The translations under genes were made by a program, and so were the position numbers. The notes below the pieces were generated by a model. It ran no database searches and had not been told where the DNA came from. It saw only the letters and a program-made list of their open reading frames with translations. Positions 36,675 through 45,564 of a stretch of DNA of 64,000 bases are shown piece by piece; the first letter of the stretch is position 1, and each line of letters opens with the position of its first letter. Source of the stretch: Ruminococcus flavefaciens MA2007 (GTDB taxonomy: Bacteria > Bacillota > Clostridia > Oscillospirales > Ruminococcaceae); the NCBI RefSeq assembly GCF_000621845.1, contig NZ_JHXF01000001.1, positions 248,001-312,000 on the forward strand. Reading direction: 5' to 3'.

Positions 36675-37097
36675 ATGAAAACTGTAGTTCTTTGCAAGTC
36701 CTACCTCATGGGGACAATTTGTCCGCTGGTGATATATCTTGCGGCAGGCGCATACGACATCATCACACAGGAAGATAATTCGGCGTTGAATGTTATGGTA
36801 ATCGAGGGGCTGCTTCTTTTTGCACTGCCTGTATTCTTCCTCAATATGGAGAAAAGGCTTGGCAGTCAGTGTCTCACAAAGTGGATACCGCCGATGTATC
36901 TCATAGCTTATGGGGTGATAACACTGGTAATGCTCATTGTTTTAAGCAGCCTTGACATGACAAAGCTGTTCGGTCACCGGACTTTAGGCGGCATAGGCTT
37001 GATATTCATGTGGTTCGTAATGGTCGGCGGCTGTATATGGGCGATATTGTTCCGCATAGGAGCTCTTATAGTAAGAGCCGTAAAAAAACAAAGTTAA
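36675..37097 (+). CDS. Four-helix membrane protein of unknown function
   Basis: 140 aa, 7 nt after gltA. Four predicted membrane segments (about 10-29, 38-57, 70-92, 102-133) with little soluble sequence. No recognised family, and no strong ribosome-binding site, so its translation may depend on coupling to gltA. Confidence 0.7.
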   Translation: MKTVVLCKSYLMGTICPLVIYLAAGAYDIITQEDNSALNVMVIEGLLLFALPVFFLNMEKRLGSQCLTKWIPPMYLIAYGVITLVMLIVLSSLDMTKLFGHRTLGGIGLIFMWFVMVGGCIWAILFRIGALIVRAVKKQS

Positions 37098-37124
37098 AAT
37101 ACATTTAAAAGGAATGTGATATAA

Positions 37125-38138
37125 ATGAACAACACAGCAGAATTATTCGACTGGAAGGGCATGACCTGCGTAAAACTCAGCGCAGGCGGCTATGAAGCAT
37201 GGGTAGCCAATGAGATAGGCTCAAATGTTATCCGACTCCGCGACAACGTCAACGGTCTGGAGTTCTTCCGCTTTGTGGAGAGCAATACACCCGACGCTAT
37301 CAAACAGTCCGCAGAGGTATGGGGACTTCCCACACTTTACCTGCCTAACCGCTTTGCAGACGGCGTACTGAAAACATCTGACGCAGTATATCAGCTCCCC
37401 GTGAACGAGCCTGCACCCTATAACAACCATATCCACGGCTTTCTCCACAAGAGAACTCATGAGGTCGTTGAGTACAAGGCTGACGACAACTGTGCATGGG
37501 TAAAGACTCGCTATGTATACGATGAAAAGGACGAGTTCTTCAAGTATCTCCCTGTACGCTTCACAGCAGAGTACACATTTACTCTCTCGGAGCAGGGACT
37601 TGAGCAGAATATCCGCTTTATCAACATGGACGGCGAAAAAGTCCTTCCCATGTCGCTGGCTTCACATACAACTATCAATTCTCCGTTCGTTGACGGCGCA
37701 AAGGAGGAGGATATCCGCCTGACAGTGCCGATAGGCAAGCGCTGCGAGCTCAACGAGCGCTGTCTGCCTACAGGACAGCTGAAAGTGCCCACAATGCACG
37801 ACCTTGAGTACAAAAACGGCGCAAAGAAGCCTGTATTGCAGGTAGTTGACAACGAGATGTACTTCGGCGAGTATATCGACCTTGACGGAGAGAAGTTCCA
37901 CGGCGTCATCGCAGAGGATACTGCCAGCGGCAAGAAGCTCTGCTACGAGGTATCCGAGGAGTACGGCTTCTGGATAATCTGGAACGACCGCGGCTTCAAT
38001 CATTATTTCTGTCCCGAGCCGATGACAGCGATGATAGACGCTCCCAACCTCAGTATGCCTGCCGATGTTACAGGCTACCGCGAGGTAAAGCCCGGAGACG
38101 TTTTCGAGGCACACGAGAGATTCTTCACTAAGAAGTGA
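37125..38138 (+). CDS. Aldose 1-epimerase-like protein (galactose mutarotase fold)
   Basis: 337 aa. A beta-supersandwich pattern with IGSNVIRLRD, GLEFFRF, PTLYLPNRFADG and the His pair in NNHIHGFLH at about 104-110 that resembles the mutarotase NPxxHG element; a later Glu-rich strand HGVIAEDTASGK. It probably acts on a free sugar in the cytoplasm. The stop codon TGA lies inside an AGTGATCAGTG repeat seed. Confidence 0.78.
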   Translation: MNNTAELFDWKGMTCVKLSAGGYEAWVANEIGSNVIRLRDNVNGLEFFRFVESNTPDAIKQSAEVWGLPTLYLPNRFADGVLKTSDAVYQLPVNEPAPYNNHIHGFLHKRTHEVVEYKADDNCAWVKTRYVYDEKDEFFKYLPVRFTAEYTFTLSEQGLEQNIRFINMDGEKVLPMSLASHTTINSPFVDGAKEEDIRLTVPIGKRCELNERCLPTGQLKVPTMHDLEYKNGAKKPVLQVVDNEMYFGEYIDLDGEKFHGVIAEDTASGKKLCYEVSEEYGFWIIWNDRGFNHYFCPEPMTAMIDAPNLSMPADVTGYREVKPGDVFEAHERFFTKK

Positions 38139-38166
38139 TCAGTGAATAGTGATTAGTGATTAGTTA
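38134..38166. repeat. AGTGATCAGTGAATAGTGATTAGTGATTAG seed
   Basis: Four imperfect copies of AGTGATTAGT. The stop TGA of the epimerase-like gene is in the first copy. Confidence 0.75.
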
Positions 38167-38185
38167 GGGAGCGCAGGCTCTGCGC

Positions 38186-38210
38186 TGTAGGGGCGGATAT
38201 TATCCGCCCT
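38186..38210. repeat. TGTAGGGG palindrome, GGCGGAT core
   Basis: TGTAGGGGCGGATATTATCCGCCC; core shared with 10736 and 61871. Confidence 0.8.
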
Positions 38211-38244
38211 TTATGGTTTTATCAGATACGGAAAGGAACATACT

Positions 38245-38883
38245 ATGAGATATTTCAGAATAACTGCAATACTATGCGCAGCAGCAATATTTGCACTTAA
38301 CACAGGCTGTACTCAGGAGTCCCTCGAGTCAAGAATTACCGAGCCGACTACTGCTGCAACGACAGCAGCCGAGGTACAGACAACGTCTGCTGTCGAAGCT
38401 GTGGCTGAAACAACTGCCGAATCAAAGGAGCTTGACCTGAGCAAGCTCAGCACCTTTGAGCTTAGCTCCGAAGACTTGCATGACGGCATATGGGACACGG
38501 TCATAACCAAGACCGAAAAGGGCGAAAACCGTTCACCTCAGCTCTCATGGAAGCCTGTTGACGGCGCTTCATGCTATGCTGTATTTATGATAGATACCTC
38601 CGCAGGCAACTGGCTGCACTGGAAGTCCGTGACCGACAGCGAGACTGTTCTTCCTGCGGGCTGGGCGCCCCAAAGCGAGTACGTCGGACCTTATCCTCCC
38701 AGCGGAACTCACGATTATGAGATATACGTGCTGGCGCTCAAAGAAAAGCCCGAGAGGATAAAGGGCTCATTTGACAACTCAAATCCAAAAATGCTGGAGT
38801 ACGCCAAGGAAATAGACGGTGAAAAAGAGGATAATATCATATCCTACGGTCATCTTATGGGAACATATACCCACGGGGATTGA
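38245..38883 (+). CDS. Lipoprotein with PEBP-like (YbhB/YbcL) domain
   Basis: 212 aa. Lipobox NTGC (Cys at about 22), a Thr/Ala-rich spacer (about 33-70), then a phosphatidylethanolamine-binding-like domain with NRSPQLSWKPV, the MIDTSAGNWLHW and GPYPPSGTHDYEIYVLAL motifs. These three carry the anion-pocket residues of the family. A surface ligand-binding role is inferred; the ligand is unknown. GGAAAGGAA is upstream. Confidence 0.85.
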   Translation: MRYFRITAILCAAAIFALNTGCTQESLESRITEPTTAATTAAEVQTTSAVEAVAETTAESKELDLSKLSTFELSSEDLHDGIWDTVITKTEKGENRSPQLSWKPVDGASCYAVFMIDTSAGNWLHWKSVTDSETVLPAGWAPQSEYVGPYPPSGTHDYEIYVLALKEKPERIKGSFDNSNPKMLEYAKEIDGEKEDNIISYGHLMGTYTHGD

Positions 38884-38907
38884 ATCAAGGGCGGAGCTAT
38901 CCATTCT

Positions 38908-38943
38908 TTAAGTTATTAGTAATTAGTGATCAGTGATTAGTTA
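38908..38943. repeat. TTATTAGTAATTAGTGATCAGTGATTAGT seed
   Basis: Direct-repeat seed 25 nt after the PEBP-gene stop. It is followed by degenerate TGTAGGG-type and AT-rich sequence to 39160. In the rest of the gap to the GH94 gene I see only the promoter below. Confidence 0.65.
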
Positions 38944-39162
38944 GGGAATGCCTTCTGAACGCCCGTGTATAGTATAAATGTGCCGTAAGCGATGTACAAT
39001 TATCATTGTTGATAATAGTAAGCGAGTTTACGAGCGACAACGCGGCAAGGGGGCGCAGGCACTGCGCTTGTCCACACGACTCCCGTAAATACGACAGAAA
39101 AGTAGGACAATGTGCACAAAAAAGGACTTGAAAAAAATACAACGCAATTTTTGCTTAATCTA

Positions 39163-39191
39163 TTGTATTATATGCAAATATATGGTATAAT
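39163..39191 (+). promoter_or_regulatory. Promoter of cellobiose phosphorylase
   Basis: TTGTAT (39163-39168), 17 bp, TATAAT (39186-39191), about 55 nt before the start codon. Confidence 0.7.
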
Positions 39192-39246
39192 AATACAAAT
39201 GCGGTTTTTATGCCGCTTTTGTCACCAAAAATAAAGGAGTATAATT

Positions 39247-41733
39247 ATGAAGTTCGGATTTTTTGACGACGCAAGGAAGGAATATGTTATCAATTCCCCT
39301 AAGACTCCCTATCCGTGGATAAACTATCTCGGCAATCAGGGATTTTTCTCACTTATCTCTAATACAGCAGGCGGCTACTGCTTCTATAAGGACGCACGCC
39401 TCAGACGTATCACTCGTTATCGCTACAACAACGTGCCTCTTGATATGGGCGGACGTTATTTCTATATCAACGACAACGGTACCATCTGGAACCCCGGCTG
39501 GTCTCCTGTAAAGACAGCTCTCGATTTCTATGAGTGCCGTCACGGTATGGGCTATACCGTTATCACAGGCAAGAAGAACGGACTCAAGGCTGAGGTAACA
39601 TTCTTCGTTCCTCAGAACTACGACGGCGAAGTTCAGCAGGTCGTTCTCACAAACGAGAGCAATGAGACAAAGAGCTTCTCTATCTTCTCTATCGCTGAAT
39701 GGTGTCTCTGGGACGCTCAGGACGACTGCACAAACTTCCAGAGAAACTTCTCCACAGGACGTGTTGAGATAGAGGGTTCAACTATCTACCACGTAACAGA
39801 GTACAGAGACAGACGTAACCACTACGCTTTCTATACTGTAAACGATACTATCGACGGCTACGACACAGACCGTGATTCCTTCCTCGGAAGCATCTACAAC
39901 GGCTGGGACAACCCTGAGACAGTAAAGGCTGACAAGCCTGCAAACTCATTTGCAGACGGCTGGTCACCTGTAGCTTCACACTACAAGAAGGTAACTCTCG
40001 CTCCCGGCGAGTCCAAGACTCTCATCTATATCCTCGGCTATGCTGAGAACCCACAGGACAAGAAGTTCGCTTCTGAAAAGCCTGCGAACCTCCTCACAAG
40101 AGAGACATGGGTACTCAACAAGGAAAAGGCTTATGCTATGATCGAGAAGTACAACACTCCCGAGAAGGTAGCAGCAGGTCTTGAAGAGCTCCGCAATACA
40201 TGGGAAGAGCTCCTTTCAATCTTCAATGTAAACACACCTGATGACAAGGTAAACAGAATGGTAAACATCTGGAACCAGTATCAGTGTATGGTAACATTCA
40301 ATCTTTCACGTTCCGCTTCTTACTTCGAGAGCGGTATCGGACGCGGAATGGGCTTCCGTGACTCCAATCAGGATATCCTCGGCTTTGTACACCAGATACC
40401 TGAGCGTGCAAGAGAGAGACTTATCGACATCGCTTCAACACAGCTTTCAGACGGCGGCTGCTATCACCAGTACCAGCCACTTACAAAGAAGGGCAACGCT
40501 GATATCGGCGGCGACTTCTCAGACGATCCGCTCTGGATGATCCTTTCTGTTGCAGCTTATATCAAGGAGACAGGCGACTGGGGAATCCTCGACGCTAACG
40601 TTCCTTTCGACGACGATCCGAACGGCAAGCACACAATGCTCGAGCACCTCAACGTTTCCTTCTATCACATCGTAAACAACCTCGGACCTCACGGTCTCCC
40701 GCTTGCAATGAGAGCTGACTGGAACGACTGTATCAACCTTTCATGCTTCTCAGATACTCCCGGTGAGTCCTTCCAGACCTACACCAATCCTAAGTTCGCA
40801 GCAGAGGGCGGCTACTCCAAGATAGCTGAGTCCGCATTCGTTGCAGCACTCTTCACATACACAGGTCCTGCATTCGTAGGCATTCTCCAGCACCTCGGCA
40901 AGGCTGACGAAGCTGCAAAGGCTCAGGCTGAGATCGACAAGATGAAGAAGAACGTTATGGAATCCGCATTTGACGGCGACTGGTTCATCAGAGCTTACGA
41001 CGCAAACGGCGAGAAGATGGGCTCCAAGGAGTGCGAAGAGGGCAAGATATTCATCGAGCCGCAGGGCTTTGCAGTTATGTCCGAGATAGGTAAGGATCAG
41101 GGCGCTGATATCAAGACTCTGAACTCTATCGACAAGTACCTCAACTGCGAGTTCGGTCTCGTTCTCAATAACCCTGCATTCACAAAGTACTATATACAGT
41201 ACGGTGAAATTTCCACATATCCCGGCGGATACAAGGAGAACGCAGGTATCTTCACACACAACAATGCATGGATAATCTGTGCTGAGGCATATGTAGGACG
41301 CGGTGACAAGGCATTTGAGTACTACAGCAAGATAGCTCCTGCATTCACAGAGGAGACATCTGATATCCACAAGACAGAGCCTTACGTATACGGTCAGATG
41401 ATCGGCGGTAAGGACGCAAAGAACTTCGGTCAGGGCAAGAACTCATGGCTGACAGGTACAGCAGCATGGAACATGGTTGCTATTTCCCAGTACATTCTGG
41501 GTGTACAGCCTGTATTCGACGGACTCAAGGTAGATCCTTCCATTCCTCACGAGTGGGACGGCTTCACAGCAGTTCGTAAGTTCCGCGGTGCAACATTCAA
41601 CATCACAGTCAAGAACCCTGCACACGTTTGCAAGGGCGTAAAGTCTATGACAGTTGACGGCAAGGCAGTAGAGGGATGCGTAATTCCTGTATGCAGCGGC
41701 GGCACACACGAAGTTGAAATTATAATGGGTTAA
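39247..41733 (+). CDS. Cellobiose phosphorylase (GH94)
   Basis: 828 aa, normal for the family. N-terminal beta-sandwich ([35 protein letters not shown]), helical linker, then the (alpha/alpha)6 domain with [15 protein letters not shown], the catalytic Asp in [11 protein letters not shown], and the phosphate-site residues near [13 protein letters not shown]. It splits cellobiose with phosphate to glucose 1-phosphate and glucose, which saves ATP. Cytoplasmic, no signal. It pairs functionally with the secreted cellulases. AAAGGAG is upstream. Confidence 0.95.
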   Translation: MKFGFFDDARKEYVINSPKTPYPWINYLGNQGFFSLISNTAGGYCFYKDARLRRITRYRYNNVPLDMGGRYFYINDNGTIWNPGWSPVKTALDFYECRHGMGYTVITGKKNGLKAEVTFFVPQNYDGEVQQVVLTNESNETKSFSIFSIAEWCLWDAQDDCTNFQRNFSTGRVEIEGSTIYHVTEYRDRRNHYAFYTVNDTIDGYDTDRDSFLGSIYNGWDNPETVKADKPANSFADGWSPVASHYKKVTLAPGESKTLIYILGYAENPQDKKFASEKPANLLTRETWVLNKEKAYAMIEKYNTPEKVAAGLEELRNTWEELLSIFNVNTPDDKVNRMVNIWNQYQCMVTFNLSRSASYFESGIGRGMGFRDSNQDILGFVHQIPERARERLIDIASTQLSDGGCYHQYQPLTKKGNADIGGDFSDDPLWMILSVAAYIKETGDWGILDANVPFDDDPNGKHTMLEHLNVSFYHIVNNLGPHGLPLAMRADWNDCINLSCFSDTPGESFQTYTNPKFAAEGGYSKIAESAFVAALFTYTGPAFVGILQHLGKADEAAKAQAEIDKMKKNVMESAFDGDWFIRAYDANGEKMGSKECEEGKIFIEPQGFAVMSEIGKDQGADIKTLNSIDKYLNCEFGLVLNNPAFTKYYIQYGEISTYPGGYKENAGIFTHNNAWIICAEAYVGRGDKAFEYYSKIAPAFTEETSDIHKTEPYVYGQMIGGKDAKNFGQGKNSWLTGTAAWNMVAISQYILGVQPVFDGLKVDPSIPHEWDGFTAVRKFRGATFNITVKNPAHVCKGVKSMTVDGKAVEGCVIPVCSGGTHEVEIIMG

Positions 41734-41739
41734 TCAAAA

Positions 41740-41765
41740 GGGCAGGCTTTGAGCCTGCCCTTTTC
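41740..41765 (+). terminator. Terminator of cellobiose phosphorylase
   Basis: Stem GGGCAGGC-TTTGA-GCCTGCCC followed by TTTTC. Confidence 0.9.
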
Positions 41766-41766
41766 A

Positions 41767-41789
41767 GTTATTAGTGAATAGTGATTAGT
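41767..41789. repeat. GTTATTAGTGAATAGTGATTAGT seed
   Basis: Lies between the terminator and the first TGTAGGGG unit. Confidence 0.7.
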
Positions 41790-41972
41790 AGGGGCGCACA
41801 GTGTGCGCCCGTTTTTTTGCAATGTACGACCTGTAGGGGCTGCCTTTGGCAGTCAGCAAATCCTGTTATATTGCCGTAAATGTGTAGGGGGCGATGCCCA
41901 CATCGCCCCGCAAGTACCGTATTTACCTTAAATGACCTTAAATCTGTGTAGGGGCGCTTTCCGAGCGCCCCT
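41787..41972. repeat. Tandem cluster of four TGTAGGGG-family units
   Basis: Units at 41787-41811 (GCGCACA/TGTGCGC), 41832-41858 (CTGCC/GGCAG), 41883-41910 (GATG core) and 41947-41972 (GCGCT/AGCGC). Each begins TGTAGGGG or TAGGGG, but the cores differ. A degenerate fifth unit starts at 42002. Together they fill the large gap after the GH94 gene. Confidence 0.85.
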
Positions 41973-42036
41973 CGATATCCGTAAATCTTCAAATGACCAA
42001 TTGTAGGGGACGCGCCGCAGCTAACCGCTGCACGTA

Positions 42037-42082
42037 CCCTCTGTCAGCTACGCTGACATCTCCCTGCACAGCAGGGAGTCAC
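42037..42082 (-). repeat. Double-hairpin unit, copy 4 (minus orientation)
   Basis: Stem 1 CTCCCTGC-ACA-GCAGGGAG (42060-42078); stem 2 TGTCAGC-TAC-GCTGACA (42042-42058), 7 bp. Same frame as 10543 read on the minus strand. Confidence 0.85.
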
Positions 42083-42187
42083 TCAGCGTCCCGAAAGCAA
42101 ACCTATACCCCGTAAAAGCCTCCGTCTATACGTCAACCGCACCACAAAAAAGCAGTTGACGCTCACAAAGATTGTGCATGATACCGC

Positions 42188-42216
42188 TTGAAAAAAGTCA
42201 TATCTAATGCTATAAT
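42188..42216 (+). promoter_or_regulatory. Promoter of the ECF S component
   Basis: TTGAAA (42188-42193), 17 bp, TATAAT (42211-42216). The leader of about 45 nt is too short for a riboswitch. Confidence 0.85.
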
Positions 42217-42265
42217 AAGTTCAACCTAAAACATAGGAATTTAGTAGATAAAGGAGCGGTTATCA

Positions 42266-42790
42266 ATGACAAGGACGGCTCAGGACACAAAAATCAGGAG
42301 AATAGTGCTGACAGGACTGTTTTCGGCGCTTATTTTCGTATTTACAGCGTATATCCACGTACCTACGGGAGCAGGCTACACTCACGCAGGTGATGGCTTC
42401 ATATATCTTGCGGCTTGTATATTGCCTACGCCTTACGCAGTTGCGGCAGGCATGATAGGCGGAGCTCTTGCGGACGGACTTACAGGCTTTCCTGTGTGGA
42501 TACCTGCAACTATAGTTGTCAAGGCAGTCACAGCTCTGTTTTTCACGAGCAAAAAGGACAAGATACTGAATCTCCGCAATATACTGGGAATTATCCCGTC
42601 ACTTGCGGTCTGCATAGTTGGCTACAGCCTTTATGAGGGAGTCTTCATGGCAGGCGGCTTCAACAAAGCGGCAATAATAGCGGCATTCGGACAGACTCCG
42701 TTCTATGCCATACAGGTAGGAGCAAGCGCGGTGCTGTTTTTAGCGGCAGGCGCGGCTCTGGACAAATCTGGACTTAAAAAGCGGATATAA
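42266..42790 (+). CDS. ECF-transporter substrate-binding (S) component
   Basis: 174 aa with six hydrophobic segments. The N-terminal helix (RRIVLTGLFSALIFVFTAY), a His/Asp-bearing loop (YTHAGDGFIYLAAC) and the GxxGxxxAD element (GMIGGALADGLTGFPVWIPATIVVKAV) are typical of ECF S proteins in Firmicutes. It would bind a vitamin or related small molecule and dock to a shared EcfAA'T module encoded elsewhere. Ligand unknown. AAAGGAGC precedes the start. Confidence 0.85.
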   Translation: MTRTAQDTKIRRIVLTGLFSALIFVFTAYIHVPTGAGYTHAGDGFIYLAACILPTPYAVAAGMIGGALADGLTGFPVWIPATIVVKAVTALFFTSKKDKILNLRNILGIIPSLAVCIVGYSLYEGVFMAGGFNKAAIIAAFGQTPFYAIQVGASAVLFLAAGAALDKSGLKKRI

Positions 42791-42798
42791 GCGTAAAA

Positions 42799-42822
42799 GG
42801 ACGGCAAAGCCGTCCTTTTTTA
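42799..42822 (+). terminator. Terminator of the ECF S gene
   Basis: Stem GGACGGC-AAA-GCCGTCC followed by TTTTTTA. Confidence 0.9.
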
Positions 42823-42824
42823 TA

Positions 42825-42898
42825 TGTAGGGGACGGCGTCCTCGACGTTCCGAAATTGAATTAAATTAAACGGGCTGTAGGGGACGCCAGCCTCTACA
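42825..42898. repeat. Two TGTAGGGG-family units after the ECF S gene
   Basis: TGTAGGGGACGGCGTCCTCGACG (42825-42852) and TGTAGGGGACGCCAGCCTCTACA (42876-42898). The first directly follows the terminator T-run. Confidence 0.75.
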
Positions 42899-42901
42899 GA
42901 C

Positions 42902-42930
42902 TTGAATTTTAATACATAATATGGTATAAT
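42902..42930 (+). promoter_or_regulatory. Promoter of the cysteine-cluster protein
   Basis: TTGAAT (42902-42907), 17 bp, TATAAT (42925-42930). Confidence 0.8.
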
Positions 42931-42959
42931 AGCTTAACAATAACAAGAGGGTGAAAGCA

Positions 42960-43445
42960 ATGCTCAAAAAGATACTCAGCGGCGAAGCCTGCGCGAAATG
43001 TCGGCTCTGCTGCATATTTGACCGCTATGACGTATGGGAGACTCCCGTATTTACTGCGGAGCTCTGCGAAAAAATAAGAGCCGTCCGTCCCGAGGCCCAG
43101 TTCATCACCAAGGACGGCGGCTACATATTCAGAGTAGGTGAGCTCAGGGGCGACGAGCTCTTCTCATGTCCAGCCCTTGCGGAAAATGGCTGTATGTTGG
43201 GTGACGAGAAGCCCTTTGACTGCCGCATATGGCCATACCGCATAATGGAAGTTGGCGGCAGACGTGCCATAACCTTTGCCTCTATATGCGAGGAGCTCTA
43301 CCACAGACCGCTGTCGGAGCTTGTAGGACTGCTGAAAGAGGGGCTTGCGGACGTGATATTCGCCTATGCAGACCAGCACCCCGAGATAGTGAAGCCCTAC
43401 TATGAGGGCTATCCCGTGCTGATGTTTGAGCGAAAGCCGCTGTAA
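42960..43445 (+). CDS. YkgJ-type cysteine-cluster protein
   Basis: 161 aa from the ATG at 42960; the GTG at 42951 is part of the AGAGGGTGA ribosome-binding region. The Cys pattern CAKCRLCCIF near the start, then FSCPALAENGCMLGDEKPFDCRIWPYRI, is the YkgJ (putative zinc- or iron-chelating) family signature. Function not established in this family. Confidence 0.85.
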   Translation: MLKKILSGEACAKCRLCCIFDRYDVWETPVFTAELCEKIRAVRPEAQFITKDGGYIFRVGELRGDELFSCPALAENGCMLGDEKPFDCRIWPYRIMEVGGRRAITFASICEELYHRPLSELVGLLKEGLADVIFAYADQHPEIVKPYYEGYPVLMFERKPL

Positions 43446-43510
43446 TCTTTGCGCTGTAACTTGCTGAACCTATGAAAGGGATTCCAAAGGGACTGTGTTC
43501 CTTTGGCGGA

Positions 43511-43553
43511 GTGACTCCCCATAAAATGGGGAGATGTCCGAAGGACAGAGGGG
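43511..43553 (+). repeat. Double-hairpin unit, copy 3a
   Basis: Stem 1 CTCCCCAT-AAA-ATGGGGAG (43515-43533); stem 2 TGTCC-GAA-GGACA (43535-43547). Confidence 0.85.
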
Positions 43554-43590
43554 ACGTACCGGTAAGGTCAGAGGCAGCGCCTCTGGTGGG

Positions 43591-43635
43591 GTGACTCCCC
43601 ACAGTGTGGGGAGATGTCGCAAAGCGACAGAGGGG
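43591..43635 (+). repeat. Double-hairpin unit, copy 3b
   Basis: Stem 1 CTCCCCAC-AGT-GTGGGGAG (43595-43613); stem 2 TGTCGC-AAA-GCGACA (43615-43629). Confidence 0.85.
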
Positions 43636-43696
43636 CTGGGGCGGTTAGCCTGGGGCAAAGCCCGCAGTTACAAAGCGCTCCTAACAGGAGCGAGTA

Positions 43697-43742
43697 CCCT
43701 CTGTCAGCTACGCTGACATCTCCCTGTACTACAGGGAGTCAC
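43697..43742 (-). repeat. Double-hairpin unit, copy 3c (minus orientation)
   Basis: Stem 1 CTCCCTGT-ACT-ACAGGGAG (43720-43738); stem 2 TGTCAGC-TAC-GCTGACA (43702-43718). Confidence 0.85.
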
Positions 43743-43932
43743 CGCAAGAGGTGAATAAAAAAACAGTCCACTGGACTGTTTTTTTAGAGGAGACGCCCTG
43801 CAAGAGAGGGCGTCTCCTAAAGGGCTGTCGAGGACGCCAGCCCCTACAATGGGACGCCGAGGGCGGCGTCCCCTACATATGTTTAGGTTCTGTCTTGATT
43901 TGCCAAGAAAAATCCGCAGCTTTTAATATCTG

Positions 43933-43964
43933 AAAAAGGGACATTCCCGTAACAGGAACGCCCC
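43933..43964 (-). terminator. Terminator of the small helical protein gene
   Basis: On the minus strand GGGGCGTTCC pairs with GGGAATGTCCC (two G-T pairs), followed by TTTTT. Confidence 0.75.
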
Positions 43965-43971
43965 TTTGCGA

Positions 43972-44166
43972 TCACTTCTTGATCTTGTCAACGATATCCT
44001 CAACCTTATCCTTGACCTTTGCGATGTTTTCCTTGGTAGCAACCTTGCTTATCATGTCCTTAGCCTTTTCAATGTTTTCTTTTGAAGCAAGCTTTTCGAT
44101 CTTCTCGTCGGGGAGGTCGATGCCTGTTTTTTTCTCAACTGCTTCTACTGCTTTTTTGATCTCCAT
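43972..44166 (-). CDS. Small Lys/Glu-rich helical protein
   Basis: 64 aa. Almost entirely predicted amphipathic helix, with a repeated ASKENIEKAKDMISK / ATKENIAKVKDKVED pattern, so it appears to contain an internal duplication of about 17 residues. No named family recognised. It has its own terminator. Confidence 0.75.
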   Translation of the reverse strand: MEIKKAVEAVEKKTGIDLPDEKIEKLASKENIEKAKDMISKVATKENIAKVKDKVEDIVDKIKK

Positions 44167-44265
44167 AGGGGGATACCTTCTTTCGTATAAAATTTATATT
44201 TTTATTGTAGCACACTTTTTTCATAAATGCAATACTTTGAAATGACTTTTTACAGTATTTTATTT

Positions 44266-44291
44266 GTAAAGGCGGTATTATCCGCCCGAGA
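44266..44291. repeat. Degenerate TGTAGGGG-family unit
   Basis: TGTAAAGGCGGTATTATCCGCCCGAG, a variant of the GGCGGAT core unit. A second variant, TGTAAAGGCGGCTTGC, occurs at about 44383. Confidence 0.6.
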
Positions 44292-44326
44292 ACATTAAGC
44301 TGCCGCCGCAGGCGGCAGCTTAATGT
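44292..44326. repeat. Perfect 16-bp inverted repeat
   Basis: ACATTAAGCTGCCGCC (44292-44307), loop GCA, GGCGGCAGCTTAATGT (44311-44326). No T-run follows on either strand. Confidence 0.85.
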
Positions 44327-44397
44327 CTGATTATTGAAAAGTGCGCGAAAAATCGGCAATTGCAACTGCCGATTGACAAATTGTAAAGGCGGCTTGC

Positions 44398-44426
44398 TTG
44401 CGTGTAACCGCCCGAAATGATAAAAT
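44398..44426 (+). promoter_or_regulatory. Probable promoter of the XRE-regulator gene
   Basis: TTGCGT (44398-44403), 17 bp, TAAAAT (44421-44426). Confidence 0.55.
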
Positions 44427-44481
44427 AAAATCATAGACCGAGGGACATTCCCCACGGAAAAAACATATGGAGGATACATAT

Positions 44482-45444
44482 ATGATACTTGCAGACAAAA
44501 TAATCGAATTAAGAAAAAGACAGGGTATGTCACAGGAGGAGCTCGCCGAAAAGCTCGGTGTGAGCCGCCAGTCAGTATCCAAATGGGAGGGCGCACAGTC
44601 CACTCCCGACCTTAACCGTATATTACAGCTCTCGGAGATATTCGGAGTCACTACAGATACATTATTAAAGGACACCGAGGAGCTCTCCGCAGGCAATGTT
44701 CCCGTGCAGGAGAGCGCCGAGACCGAGCCACCGCTCCGCAAGGTATCAATGGAGGAGGCAAACAGCTTTCTTACCGTAAATGAAAAGCGCTCAAAGCTGG
44801 CCGCTATCGGAGTATTTCTCTGCATAATCAGTGTAATACCGCTGATAGTTCTTGAAGAACTGACAGGCTTCAGCGACCTCATAGGTGTGCCGCTGATGTT
44901 CATACTTATAGCCATAGCTGTAACGCTGTTCATCATCTCGGGAATGAAGATGAAGCCCTATCAATACCTTGAAAAAGAGGGTATTGACACAGAATACGGC
45001 GTTTCGGGCATGGTAAACGAGAAAAAGTCAAAGTATGAGCCAAAATTCACCCTCAGCATAATAACTGGCGTAGTTCTGTTCATACTGTCTTTCGTTCCTA
45101 CTATTATCATTGAATCGCTCATGGGCGAAACTGCTCTTACAGGAGCTCTCGAACCGTCATTTTTCTTAGGAATGATAGCTATTGGCGTAGGTGTCATTGT
45201 CCGTTCAAGCATAAGTATGAACGGCTACAGGAAGCTTCTTGAAGAGGACGGCTTTACCCGTGAGGAAAAGGCAAAAGGTCATGCGCCGAATCCTGCAATT
45301 ATAGTATACTGGTGCGTAGTTACAGCCCTGTACCTCTCCATTAGTTTCCTCACCAAAAGGTGGGACATGACATGGCTCATATGGGTGATAGCAGCAGTCC
45401 TCAATCCTGTAGTGGTTATACTTTTCCCGAATAAGAAGAATTGA
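44482..45444 (+). CDS. XRE-family regulator fused to a membrane domain
   Basis: 320 aa from the ATG at 44482, eight bases after GGAGG; an upstream in-frame ATG at 44467 overlaps that site. The N-terminal helix-turn-helix ([36 protein letters not shown], about 7-60) is followed by a linker and six membrane segments (about 110-320). A DNA-binding protein held at the membrane, common in Clostridia, perhaps self-regulating. The signal it senses is unknown. Confidence 0.88.
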   Translation: MILADKIIELRKRQGMSQEELAEKLGVSRQSVSKWEGAQSTPDLNRILQLSEIFGVTTDTLLKDTEELSAGNVPVQESAETEPPLRKVSMEEANSFLTVNEKRSKLAAIGVFLCIISVIPLIVLEELTGFSDLIGVPLMFILIAIAVTLFIISGMKMKPYQYLEKEGIDTEYGVSGMVNEKKSKYEPKFTLSIITGVVLFILSFVPTIIIESLMGETALTGALEPSFFLGMIAIGVGVIVRSSISMNGYRKLLEEDGFTREEKAKGHAPNPAIIVYWCVVTALYLSISFLTKRWDMTWLIWVIAAVLNPVVVILFPNKKN

Positions 45445-45451
45445 CGATTGC

Positions 45452-45474
45452 GGGCGCACACTGTGCGCCCCTGC
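45452..45474. repeat. TGTAGGGG-family half unit, GCGCACA core
   Basis: GGGCGCACACTGTGCGCCC then CTGC, 7 nt after the XRE-gene stop. Confidence 0.7.
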
Positions 45475-45514
45475 TTATTTCTATTTACTGCTCACTGCCT
45501 TCTTGAAGCAAGCC

Positions 45515-45543
45515 TTGATTTTTCGCATTATTTGTGGTATAAT
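45515..45543 (+). promoter_or_regulatory. Promoter of the DUF3592-like gene
   Basis: TTGATT (45515-45520), 17 bp, TATAAT (45538-45543). Confidence 0.8.
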
Positions 45544-45564
45544 CAGCGAAAAGGGGGTATTACC

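Larger units (their letters stand above)
43476..43877. repeat. Composite structured repeat block, copy B
   Basis: Same order of hairpins as 10510-10798 with additional units. It holds CCAAAGG/CCTTTGG (about 43482-43506), double-hairpin units at 43511, 43591 and 43697, AAAAAAACAGTCC-ACT-GGACTGTTTTTTT, GGAGACGCCCT/AGGGCGTCTCC (43789-43817), and two TGTAGGGG-type palindromes (43822-43848, 43851-43877). It fills the 526-bp gap and encodes no credible protein. Confidence 0.85.

Noticed and set aside
41787..42082. Regularly spaced repeats that might be a CRISPR array
   Set aside because: The units are palindromes with differing cores and irregular spacing, and there are no cas genes; they belong to the intergenic repeat families.
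42091..42265. Riboswitch controlling the ECF S component
   Set aside because: The promoter at 42188-42216 leaves a leader of about 45 nt, which is too short for known vitamin riboswitches.
43470..43933. Open frames across the repeat block at 43.5 kb
   Set aside because: Fully explained by the structured repeats; no ribosome-binding site or protein-like composition.
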